Assembly (NCBI GenBank): GCA_026389315.1
Contig: JAPLIC010000062.1
Span: forward strand, 1 to 64,000
Origin: Cyanobacteriota bacterium
Lineage (GTDB): Bacteria > Cyanobacteriota > Cyanobacteriia > PCC-6307 > Cyanobiaceae
Reading direction: 5' to 3'
Length of the DNA stretch: 64,000 bases
The notes beneath the pieces are model-generated. The model had not been told where the DNA came from. It searched no databases and worked only from the letters and a program-made list of their open reading frames with translations. Position numbers and translations under genes: made by a program. Shown here piece by piece: positions 54,977-62,889 of this stretch. The first letter of the stretch is position 1, and each line of letters opens with the position of its first letter.

Positions 54977-57325
54977 CTAAGCGGCGCTATTGCCACTCAG
55001 GGTCACCAGGCTCCACTGGGCACTGGCGCAGTTGATCGCTGAACCCCAGCCGGTGCCCTGCAGCTGGCTCCAGCCGCTGCCGTTGTAATACTCCACCGCA
55101 CCACTCCCGAGCCCTACCAGCACCTGGGGCTGGCCACTGGCGAGCCAGTTCACCTGCATGCAGGTGACGGCAGACCCCCAGCCGGTGGCCTGCAGCTGGC
55201 TCCAGCCGCTGCCGTTGTAATACTCCACCGCACCACTCCCGAGCCCTACCAGCACCTGGGGCTGGCCACTGGCGAGCCAGTTCACCTCCATGCAGGTGAC
55301 GGCAGACCCCCAGCCGGTGGCCTGCAGCTGGCTCCAGCCGCTGCCGTTGTAGTATTCAACAGCTGAATCACCTAGGCCCACAACGAGTTGGAGCAGCGCA
55401 TAGGGAGAGGTGATGGCCGAGAGATAGTTCAGTGATGTCTGGCACCCCACCAAGACCGGCGGGGAAACGTTGTTGTAGGTGTAGTTTGCCAAAAGATTAT
55501 AGGCTTCGTATTGCTCACTGCTGCTGGCAAAGGCACTCATTTGGCTCACGAGCGCTGATTGCGCCTGCGGCGTCCATTGCCAACTATTGGCGGCATTTTG
55601 GGCTGTGCTATTTGGAGTAGAGAGAATGGAGCTAAGCACCATTTGCTGGCTGGTGATCGAAGGCTGCGCTTGCTGAACCCAATCGGCAAAGGTGCTCCAG
55701 CACTGCTGCGGGGTGTTGTTGGGATTGAGCATGTAATTCACCAGCAGCCCCAAGCCCGTGGATTGCTGAGGTGCCATCGAATTCATATCGTCGACCGCAG
55801 CTGTTTTCCAGACGCCAAGCAATTTCTGGGCCGAAATCATGCAAAACACAATTGCCAAATTGTCCACCAGGGCTGGGAAACCCTTGTCCATGATCCAGCC
55901 GCCAAGCTGATTGAGCAGGGTGTTGACCCCGCCCTTGGGCACCTCAACGTCCGTGTCGGTATCCGTATCGATATCGGTGTCGGTATCTGTATCGGTATCC
56001 GTGACATTGTCGGTATCGGTGACAACGTCTACGTCGCTATCAATATCAACGTCAATATCAACATCTACATCAATGATGGCAAATACATCTACGTCAATAT
56101 CAACATCTACATCAATATCGACATCCGTATCCACATCGGTGTCAACAACGGTGTCAGTGTCTTCCACGATATCTGTGTCGATGTCTGTATCGACATCAAC
56201 ATCCACATCAACATCGACATTGATCGGATCGATGTCTTCGCCCAGCTCCGCGATCGGATCGGCGGTGGCGGCTTGGCTGGAAAGATTTTCATTGATGGAG
56301 GCCACCAGCTTGCCGAGGTTGCTGTAAAGGAAAGCCATGCCATTGGCCACGCCCTCAAGCACAAACTCCGCCATGTTCAACACCATCATCAGCTGCACCG
56401 TCCGAAACGACACGAAGGCCATGTCGTAGGCCGCCACCCACCAGGGAAGGGTGGGATCGGCGTAGGGCTGAGCGATCAGGCTGGTGCCATTCAGGGTGCC
56501 GCTCAGGCAGAGCACGATTTGATCGGGGCTTCCCTCCCAGGACAGACTGCGCGGGATGCCGGCCAGCCACAGCCCTTCACTGCTGCTGCCGCCGCTTGAA
56601 CTCAACACCCCGCCGCTCACACTCAACGGTGGCGTGAGTTCGGGCGCATTGGCGGGATCAGCCGCCGCGTAGCTGGCACTGCCATTGGCGATCGTGAGGG
56701 TGCCAACGCTGACGGTGGGCAGCACCAGGTTGCTGGTGGAGGTGGTATCCGGCTCGTAACAGAAGTAGGTGCCACTCCAGGGATAGAGCGTGTTGTTGGC
56801 CCAGTACGCCAGGGCAGACATTTCCGGGGCCGTGCCGCCAGCCATGCCGTTGGCCGTACAGAAGGCAGCCACATTGGCTTCCAGCTCAGCTGGGCTGGTG
56901 GCCGTATAATAGATCTCACTGAACTGCAGAGCCTGCGGTGAATAGGGCTGGGCCATGGTCTGCAGGTAAAAACTCCAGCAGCTCTGGGCCGTGGTCAGGT
57001 CTGCCTCGGTGACGGTGGTGGATGGTTTTTTGCTGGTCAGCGAAGGCACCCACACCAATACAGGGAATTGGTTGTCCTGCTGGGCCAACACCAGGCGGCT
57101 CGTTGGCGTGGAGGGGGTGAAGGTGCCACTGCCGTTGGCGGGAATCACAGCAATCTGGGTGTAGGTCGGCGCATAGTCAGCCGCCTCCGTACTAGGCGGT
57201 GAGCTGGGCGGACTGCTGCTGAAGGTGTAATACACAATCAGGGGGCTCGCCAGCTGGTTGGTGACCGTGCAGGGATTGCCGCTGCTTGTCGAGCCTGTGC
57301 TACTGGAGGTGCCTGAAGCTGTCAT
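54977..57325 (-). CDS. Ser/Thr-rich membrane protein with alternating-Asp repeat and C-terminal 44-residue repeats
   Basis: 782 residues from ATG 57325. In order: S/T-rich start; a domain opening NPCTVTNQLASPL; hydrophobic helices (~302-345); a long alternating-Asp stretch (~370-461) in which nearly every second residue is Asp between Val, Ile or Thr; another hydrophobic helix (~489-505); a helical Gln/Ser part; and three 44-residue repeats (~650-775: VLVGLGSGAVEYYNGSGW). It is paralogous to the next gene upstream (shared CxVTN start, NQFPV/NYFPV, and FYLQTMAQPYSP/FLQNMMAYPSSP). No function recognised; exposure at the cell surface is inferred. Confidence 0.8.
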   Translation of the reverse strand: MTASGTSSSTGSTSSGNPCTVTNQLASPLIVYYTFSSSPPSSPPSTEAADYAPTYTQIAVIPANGSGTFTPSTPTSRLVLAQQDNQFPVLVWVPSLTSKKPSTTVTEADLTTAQSCWSFYLQTMAQPYSPQALQFSEIYYTATSPAELEANVAAFCTANGMAGGTAPEMSALAYWANNTLYPWSGTYFCYEPDTTSTSNLVLPTVSVGTLTIANGSASYAAADPANAPELTPPLSVSGGVLSSSGGSSSEGLWLAGIPRSLSWEGSPDQIVLCLSGTLNGTSLIAQPYADPTLPWWVAAYDMAFVSFRTVQLMMVLNMAEFVLEGVANGMAFLYSNLGKLVASINENLSSQAATADPIAELGEDIDPINVDVDVDVDVDTDIDTDIVEDTDTVVDTDVDTDVDIDVDVDIDVDVFAIIDVDVDIDVDIDSDVDVVTDTDNVTDTDTDTDTDIDTDTDTDVEVPKGGVNTLLNQLGGWIMDKGFPALVDNLAIVFCMISAQKLLGVWKTAAVDDMNSMAPQQSTGLGLLVNYMLNPNNTPQQCWSTFADWVQQAQPSITSQQMVLSSILSTPNSTAQNAANSWQWTPQAQSALVSQMSAFASSSEQYEAYNLLANYTYNNVSPPVLVGCQTSLNYLSAITSPYALLQLVVGLGDSAVEYYNGSGWSQLQATGWGSAVTCMEVNWLASGQPQVLVGLGSGAVEYYNGSGWSQLQATGWGSAVTCMQVNWLASGQPQVLVGLGSGAVEYYNGSGWSQLQGTGWGSAINCASAQWSLVTLSGNSAA
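55061..55456 (-). repeat. 132-bp tandem repeat, three copies, encoding 44-residue repeats
   Basis: The phrase cagctggctccagccgctgc recurs at 55061, 55193 and 55325, exactly 132 nt apart. The copies are nearly identical, differing mainly in the copy nearest the centre of the gene. Each encodes a GLG-G-AVEYYNGSGW-QLQ-TGWGSA-type unit. Confidence 0.95.
55942..56230 (-). repeat. alternating-aspartate coding repeat
   Basis: About 97 codons in which Asp (gat/gac) alternates with Val, Thr or Ile: (VD)n, (TD)n and (ID)n blocks with one interruption (FAII). At the DNA level this gives 6- and 12-nt periodic sequence in a gene that is otherwise non-repetitive here. Confidence 0.95.
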
Positions 57326-57348
57326 CACAACGAGTTGCAATTGAGTTG

Positions 57349-57377
57349 AGAAAAATGCCCCACTCCTGTGTGAGTGG
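57349..57377 (-). terminator. terminator-like hairpin between the two paralogues
   Basis: On the minus strand CCACTC pairs with GAGTGG around a 6-nt loop and is followed by GGCATTTTT. It lies just after the acidic-tail gene and before the next gene's start, so it could end or attenuate transcription within the cluster. Confidence 0.6.
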
Positions 57378-57401
57378 AGCTGTAGAAAAAACGGCGCTGA
57401 A

Positions 57402-59189
57402 TTAGTCGAGGTCGGCCAGGTCGTCTACATCGTCAAAATCACCATCTTCATCTGCTTCCTCCTCCTTCTCATCCTCTGCTTCGTCATCATCCTCCTCCTC
57501 TACCGTCGCATCCTGCTGTTGAACTTCAGCGGAAGACGCATCTCCTAGAGCTTGATTCTCAGAAACAATCGTCGACTGGGTCGAGGATATCTGATCCTGG
57601 ATTGACTCAAGCTCGCTACTGGCATCACTGGATTCAGGATTAACGTCCTCAAGTTCAGTCTCCTCCTCATCTGTGTTCTCAACCTCGTCATCAATAGTTG
57701 AATTATCTTCAAGGGCGGCCTGTACTTCTTCTTCCGTAAATTGCTCATCAATTTCGGATGCTTCAGCCTCTTCTGCCTCAGCGTTCAGGACACTAGACTC
57801 TGCATTAGCCTGCTCCTCGCCCACGGCGTCGCCCGTTTTCAACTCCTCATCGTTGCCGGCATCTTCTGCTTTCTCCTGCGCTTCATCCTTGATGTCGCTT
57901 TGCGCCTTGGTAACCTCATCCGCCGATGGTGACTCCCCACGGCTGCATTTTTCTTTAATCCACTCGCACAGCTTGACTCCGATGTCAATCATAAAAAAGA
58001 GAGACATCCCGATTTGGATGGCCTCGAAAGTCTTGGATTTCAAAACATCGTTGAAACCTTTGCTCCACTTGGCACCTTCGGTCTCGCTCAATTCGACGGC
58101 TGAGCCGATAACATTGCTGCCATTGATCACGCCCACCAACGCTTGGATGGGTATGCCCGTATCTGCGGAATTGCCCGTAAGTTGGGCCATATCCATGAAT
58201 GTGGTTTGCAGGCAGAAGCCGCTGAAGCCATCACTATTGTTAGCCACCAACTGTCCATCCAGGAAGTTAAGACCAACGGCAGTGCCACCCTTGGGATTCC
58301 AGGTGATAGTGTAGCCAGCATTGGCGTCGGAAATCGCTGCCGGCGAGTATCCCGACTGGGTAAAGACAACGGTTCCCAGGCTGGAGAACTGCTCTGATTC
58401 CTTTACATCAGTAGTGCCGGTGGCGCTGGAACTGTTATCGCTTGCTGGGGTGACCGTGTAGAAGTGATAGGTATAAGATTGTTGAAAGTTTGCCCAAATA
58501 TAAGCATAGGCTGAAGCATAGCTGCTAACGGAACTATAGATATTGAAATTCACATTCGTAAAGCTGGTGGTGCCAGCAAAGAATGTGTTAACTGCTGCAC
58601 TTGAACCAGTCGCTGGGCTGGCACTGTTATCTTGATTCAGCGCAGCTGTAAACTGCTGGGCCAAAGGCGATGAAGGATAGGCCATCATGTTTTGCAAAAA
58701 CACGTAGGCATTGGCCCCTGAGCTGGAATTACTAGGAGCAGCCTGGGGCAGGGAAACGGGCGCAAAGTTTCTACCCATCTTGATCTCGCCTACTGCCGCC
58801 ACTGGGAAGTAGTTATTAGCTTGGGAAACCAGAAGGTTGTAAACAGTGTTGACCTGGGTGGTGCTGCCAGGTTGGTAGTAGGGCAGCAGGTTGAGGGTGC
58901 CCGTTTCGTTAAGCGGCAGAACACTGGACGTTGTACTGCTCTCGCTGCTGGCACTGGCGCCCTCATCGATAAAGCTGAGCAAAGTCAAGTCACTCTGGAG
59001 ATAACCCTGAGCCGTGCTTGTGCTGGAGGTATTGTAGCCGCTGATTACAACAATGCCCCCATCCCAATCCGTTTGGGCTGGCGTGCTTGGGCTCGTGGGC
59101 AGGATGAGGTTGTTGGTAACGGAGCAGGTGTTTTGCGGTGTAGAAGTGGTCGAGGTGGTGCTGGTGTTGGTGCTTGGAGTTTGGGTCAC
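57402..59189 (-). CDS. Ser/Thr-rich membrane protein with acidic C-terminal tail
   Basis: 595 residues from GTG 59189. An S/T-rich start leads into TCSVTNNLILP, the paralogue signature. A Ser/Ala/Tyr-rich domain runs to ~385, a hydrophobic helix follows at ~388-408 (FEAIQIGMSLFFMIDIGVKL), then a short basic/Cys stretch (KEKCSRGE). A very acidic tail covers ~418-595 (EEEDDDEAEDEKEEE..., DFDDVDDLADLD). Family unknown; pairs with the gene downstream. S/T-rich coding continues in frame upstream of the GTG without a standard start codon, so the N-terminus is not certain. Confidence 0.75.
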   Translation of the reverse strand: MTQTPSTNTSTTSTTSTPQNTCSVTNNLILPTSPSTPAQTDWDGGIVVISGYNTSSTSTAQGYLQSDLTLLSFIDEGASASSESSTTSSVLPLNETGTLNLLPYYQPGSTTQVNTVYNLLVSQANNYFPVAAVGEIKMGRNFAPVSLPQAAPSNSSSGANAYVFLQNMMAYPSSPLAQQFTAALNQDNSASPATGSSAAVNTFFAGTTSFTNVNFNIYSSVSSYASAYAYIWANFQQSYTYHFYTVTPASDNSSSATGTTDVKESEQFSSLGTVVFTQSGYSPAAISDANAGYTITWNPKGGTAVGLNFLDGQLVANNSDGFSGFCLQTTFMDMAQLTGNSADTGIPIQALVGVINGSNVIGSAVELSETEGAKWSKGFNDVLKSKTFEAIQIGMSLFFMIDIGVKLCEWIKEKCSRGESPSADEVTKAQSDIKDEAQEKAEDAGNDEELKTGDAVGEEQANAESSVLNAEAEEAEASEIDEQFTEEEVQAALEDNSTIDDEVENTDEEETELEDVNPESSDASSELESIQDQISSTQSTIVSENQALGDASSAEVQQQDATVEEEDDDEAEDEKEEEADEDGDFDDVDDLADLD

Positions 59190-59307
59190 GGTGCTGGTAG
59201 GGAAGGTTGTTTGAGCTGGGGTGATGGTGATGGTGCTTGACGTACTACTCGCTGATGGGGATGCGGCAGCATCAGAAGGGTTAGCGAATCACGGGCGAAG
59301 CGAGTAA

Positions 59308-59754
59308 CTATTTAAACAGGCATAACATACCATTTGTATTCGCAATACTGGTGATACCGGACGTGTCCGATGGTGAGTAAAGCATGCTTGAGGGCACATC
59401 AATACCGGCATCATTTCGACATAATGCCTGGATGGCAATCTCAATATTGCTAGCACTATTTTGATAAGATCCTGCCGGCACGAATGGATTACCTGTATTA
59501 ACGGGGTTAGGAAACCCCTCACCCTGCACCAACGTAAGGGTGCCGTTGTCATTACTGATATCACATATACCCTGAAGTTGCATTTGCGTGAATGTCAATG
59601 ATGATTGGGAGGAGCCTCCATCCTCGCAATAGCAGTTAGCGGACAGTGTTACCTGAACATCATTGGAGCTCTGCTGGTAGGTACCAGCCGGAATGAAAGG
59701 ACTGACGGAAGGCGTGTTGGAATCCATGAAATCAAGGTTGAAAAGGGTGGACAA
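59308..59754 (-). CDS. cyanovirin-N-like (CVNH) two-repeat protein
   Basis: 148 residues with two tandem CVN-like modules. The first is at ~21-78 (PAGTYQQSSNDVQVTLSANC, then NDNGTLTLVQG) and the second at ~92-148 (PAGSYQNSASNIEIAIQALC, then ANTNGMLCLF). These match the CVNH pattern G-x-Y/F-x-x-S-C-x-N-I-x-L...L-x-A-x-C...I-x-N-x-D/N-G-x-L, except that the first Cys of each module is Ser or Ala. CVNH proteins bind high-mannose glycans; binding here is only inferred. A start at ATG 59727 is possible. No signal peptide is evident. Confidence 0.78.
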   Translation of the reverse strand: MSTLFNLDFMDSNTPSVSPFIPAGTYQQSSNDVQVTLSANCYCEDGGSSQSSLTFTQMQLQGICDISNDNGTLTLVQGEGFPNPVNTGNPFVPAGSYQNSASNIEIAIQALCRNDAGIDVPSSMLYSPSDTSGITSIANTNGMLCLFK

Positions 59755-59930
59755 GCCTGGTCTTGAGGCAGGCGGACTTCATGGGATCTGTTGGGCGGCC
59801 TGCTCAGACAATGCGGCGGCCCACGGGCATGGTTTACGGGTGTATTCATCGGATTGGGTATCTGGTTAAAGGAGGCCCCGAGCGTCGGGCGAAGATCTAT
59901 GGCCTTGAAGGGGAGGCGCCGGCCCGCCCT

Positions 59931-59978
59931 TCAGCAAGCAGAGTGGGCTCGCGAGGGCGTCGAGTGTCTGCTTGCTGA
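59931..59978. other. 12-bp inverted repeat after the lysozyme-peptidase gene
   Basis: TCAGCAAGCAGA at 59931-59942 and TCTGCTTGCTGA at 59967-59978 are perfectly complementary, with a 24-nt spacer. It lies about 17 nt past the stop at 59995 on the minus strand. There is no T-run, so it could be an mRNA 3' stabiliser, a terminator or a protein-binding dyad. Confidence 0.55.
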
Positions 59979-59994
59979 GGAGCTGCTGGCGCTT

Positions 59995-61953
59995 TCATGG
60001 CTGCGCCACTAGATACCAGCCGCCACTTCCTTGAGGCCGCCAACGCGGCTCCCAGTTGGCGTAGGAATAATGCTGGCGGGCACCGTTGTGGTTTTGGGGA
60101 TAGCCGCCATTTACCAAATCACAGCTGCCGTAGGGATCGTTCATGATCACGCCGCTGGCGTCGTAGCCGATCACCACCGTCCAGTGGCCCCCGCCGCTCG
60201 GCGCCGCTGGCGGACCGTTGATCAGCCAGCCCACCGCCACCGGGCGGCCGGCATCGATTTCGCTTTTGATCGTCTGCAAAGTGCCATCGGTGTGGAACTC
60301 CGCCTTCAGGCCCAGGTGCCGTAGTGCCGCAAGCTGGGCCTCAGAGGTGGTGGAGTCGCCGTATTGTTGGCGCAGAGCGTTGTAATCATCTTCGTTGGGT
60401 TCCTTGCCCCAGTAGGCGGCAAGCATGGCCGAACTAGCTGAGAAGCAATCGCGCCATCCTTGGCCATCGTCCATGGCCAATTGGTCGAACCAGGGCACGT
60501 TGAGCGGATTGGGATGGAGGGCAACAGCTGGAGTGGTTGCTGTGGCTATAGAGCCAGGTCGACCGGCTGCCCTAGGCCCGCCTACCCCACTGAGTTGGCC
60601 GGCGCTGGCGGGCCGGGCCGTTGCGCTAGCCAAGCTGGCCATCCCCTGTTGCCAAAAATCCGCCTCCGCCTGACGGCGCCGCAGGAGGCCCGCCTGCACC
60701 GAACTGCCCGGATCGCAATACAGCAGGAGGGCTTCCGGTACGGCAGCCCAGTCCTTCTCTCTGAGACGGCGACTGATCGTATCGAAGCCGGTACCGCCAT
60801 AGAAATCCTCACCGAGATTCCAGGCAAAGGAGATCAGGCAGCAGCGCTGATCTTCCGCCATGCCGTTCCAGTAGGGAACGCGGCTGGCTAGATGGCGGGC
60901 GCAGGCATTGACCCCGCCCAGCAGCTGGGCATCGGCCTCGGCCCGGTTGATCGTGTCACCCGGCTGCACCGGACGCCCATCAAGGCTGGTGAAGCCGTAG
61001 CCGATCGTCCAGGGTTCGCCGCCGCTGGCCGGATCCGGATAGGCGTGATCGACAAATCCTTCAAACTCGGCAATCAACTCCAGGGCGGGTTCATAGGTAG
61101 GCGCGACGTCGCGATTGCCAACGGCAGGGGGGTGGCTAGTGGACTCCGCAGGGGTGGCAGCAGCGGCCTGCGCAGCCAGCAGGGGCAGCTTTGCCGCAGG
61201 GCCTGCGAGCCGATGGGGTGGGGTGATCGCGCTGTAAGGCGGCGCCGATCTGGCCAGAGTTGGGCGCAACACTGGCCCAGGGCTGGACTCTGGAACCAGG
61301 GGCGCTGGACGGGGCTGCAGGGCGATCGGATCCACAGCAACGGTAGACGCGGCCGCTGCTTGCGACGGGCGCGATGGTTGCAATAGCCCGGAAAACTTGT
61401 TGGCTACGTAGGGGACAAACAGGGTGAGACCCGAATAAAGAAAGGTGCTAACAGCAACAGTGGATGCGGGCATCTGACAGGTGAGCCCGAAGGTGTAAAG
61501 CGAAAAAACACCAAAACCCACATAGATCAAAAGAATCGCCACCATGCCCGCCAGGGCAATCAGTCGGCTACTGCTGGCCTCCATCAGGATCACCGATGTG
61601 GGTGGACCATCCGGGGCGAGGGTCTTGATCCGAGCCCTGGTATCCCCCTGGGATTGGGCCCAGTGCTCGTCTAAAGGAATCGAGAGATGGGTAGGCTCGG
61701 AGATGGCATTGGCAATCGACCAGCCACTGTGCTGCAATCGCCAATAAATGACGACAAGCGTGACAATAACAGCGGCAAAAATGCCGGTGCTGATCGCCAT
61801 CACCAGCTCGGGCCCCATGCTGCGGCAGAGACCAGCGGCATCACCCAGTTGCTCCTGGGCCGCCGCAGGAAGCGAAAGGCCAAGCAGCAACAAACAAACC
61901 ATCAGACTGGATCTTGAAGGCATGATCAGCCGAAGAAGTTTCAGATTCTTCAT
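59995..61953 (-). CDS. membrane-anchored GH24 lysozyme fused to C39-type cysteine peptidase
   Basis: 652 residues. A signal-like segment (~14-32) is followed by transmembrane helices at ~48-70, ~130-158 and probably ~165-188, then a Pro/Ala linker (~190-285). A GH24 (T4-type) lysozyme domain spans ~288-437: FEG with catalytic E298, Y-x-D307 and TIGYG with T316. A C39-like papain-fold domain spans ~484-650: C503 in WRDCFSASSAML, H590 in GGGHWTVVIGYD and D606 in NDPYGS. Both active sites look intact. Candidate leader or propeptide protease, or a cell-wall enzyme, for the cluster. Confidence 0.88.
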   Translation of the reverse strand: MKNLKLLRLIMPSRSSLMVCLLLLGLSLPAAAQEQLGDAAGLCRSMGPELVMAISTGIFAAVIVTLVVIYWRLQHSGWSIANAISEPTHLSIPLDEHWAQSQGDTRARIKTLAPDGPPTSVILMEASSSRLIALAGMVAILLIYVGFGVFSLYTFGLTCQMPASTVAVSTFLYSGLTLFVPYVANKFSGLLQPSRPSQAAAASTVAVDPIALQPRPAPLVPESSPGPVLRPTLARSAPPYSAITPPHRLAGPAAKLPLLAAQAAAATPAESTSHPPAVGNRDVAPTYEPALELIAEFEGFVDHAYPDPASGGEPWTIGYGFTSLDGRPVQPGDTINRAEADAQLLGGVNACARHLASRVPYWNGMAEDQRCCLISFAWNLGEDFYGGTGFDTISRRLREKDWAAVPEALLLYCDPGSSVQAGLLRRRQAEADFWQQGMASLASATARPASAGQLSGVGGPRAAGRPGSIATATTPAVALHPNPLNVPWFDQLAMDDGQGWRDCFSASSAMLAAYWGKEPNEDDYNALRQQYGDSTTSEAQLAALRHLGLKAEFHTDGTLQTIKSEIDAGRPVAVGWLINGPPAAPSGGGHWTVVIGYDASGVIMNDPYGSCDLVNGGYPQNHNGARQHYSYANWEPRWRPQGSGGWYLVAQP

Positions 61954-61974
61954 TTCAATAACTGCGATTGTTGT

Positions 61975-62886
61975 TCAATGGGTAGAATCAGTTGTCGACG
62001 CTTTGTGGATCAACGCGGCGGCCTCTTTGATAGCGAATTGATCATCCATGACAAAGGCTGGAGTATCATTGAGTGCTAATTGCTTATCAACAAAATCGAG
62101 GAACCTGCCCAGCTCATTGCGATCACTCAAGGACAGCCGATCGGATCCACTCCCGTACTCCTGATTGGCAATCGCAGTAGCAAAGCTACGGCTTAGGGCA
62201 ATCGTCTGCTTGTAAAGACGAGCGCTCATCTGTTGATTGCTTTTCAGATTGAAGGTGTTGATTGTCACCACCGCCATACCCAAGGCGAAGCCCGACGCCA
62301 CCAGCACGCTGAAGGGCCAATGGATCTCAGTCTGCAAGCCACGCAGACTGAGCAATGCCAGCATCGTTGCCGATAGCATTGCTGCCCCATTTGCCATGCC
62401 AACCAATGCCTGATAGTTTGCAGAAAAAATCTGCATACTCTGGCAATGGTATTGATAAAGCTCCTTCAATTCAATGGCCTGTTGGACTAGGCGTTGCTTT
62501 TGCAGTGGAGACGCGGTTGGTAAGGCCAGAACCAATTCTTTAAGATTGATGCTGGTTGCAATCGGCAGCGGATCGCCTGGTTGTTGTGGCTGCTGGGGAT
62601 AGGGTTGCCGTAACATGAGTGGAACCCTGTTGCAATAGCCCAAATTGCGTTGCCGGTTCTGGGCCGCCTGGCGTGAAAGCAAAACCACGCTGAAGGCCAT
62701 CGCCAGGATCGCGCCAGCCAACAGCAGATGGCCAGCCGTGCTGAGCCGTAGCCTCCGGCCAGCTTGCTGACTCCCTAGGCCGCCCAAACTGCCATGCTTG
62801 GGCAGTTCGCTTGCATCCACGCTTGCTTCTATCAGCAATTGCCTGATCGCCATGCCGGGGCCCTGGCGCTCGCTCGCCTGCGTCAT
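61975..62886 (-). CDS. integral membrane protein, unknown
   Basis: 303 residues, probably first gene of the minus-strand cluster. The predicted helices are ~49-70 (AGHLLLAGAILAMAFSVVLL), ~162-185 (MANGAAMLSATMLALLSL) and ~190-212 (FSVLVASGFALGMAVVTI). The stretch between helix 1 and 2 (~75-160) is Gln/Pro-rich then helical, with two Cys (YCNRVP, YHCQSM). The C-terminal ~90 residues are soluble (SRSFATAIANQEYG, ELGRFLDFVDKQL). I do not recognise the family; it starts 22 nt upstream of the next gene. Confidence 0.72.
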   Translation of the reverse strand: MTQASERQGPGMAIRQLLIEASVDASELPKHGSLGGLGSQQAGRRLRLSTAGHLLLAGAILAMAFSVVLLSRQAAQNRQRNLGYCNRVPLMLRQPYPQQPQQPGDPLPIATSINLKELVLALPTASPLQKQRLVQQAIELKELYQYHCQSMQIFSANYQALVGMANGAAMLSATMLALLSLRGLQTEIHWPFSVLVASGFALGMAVVTINTFNLKSNQQMSARLYKQTIALSRSFATAIANQEYGSGSDRLSLSDRNELGRFLDFVDKQLALNDTPAFVMDDQFAIKEAAALIHKASTTDSTH

Positions 62887-62889
62887 GGG

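Noticed and set aside
55061..55456. CRISPR or mobile-element repeats
   Set aside because: The 132-bp units are in frame and coding, without spacers or terminal inverted repeats.
55911..56599. Long plus-strand ORFs opposite the Asp-repeat gene, with Ser/Thr/Val or Ile/Asn-rich repeats
   Set aside because: They are mirror reading of the repetitive minus-strand gene; they have no start context and no independent support.
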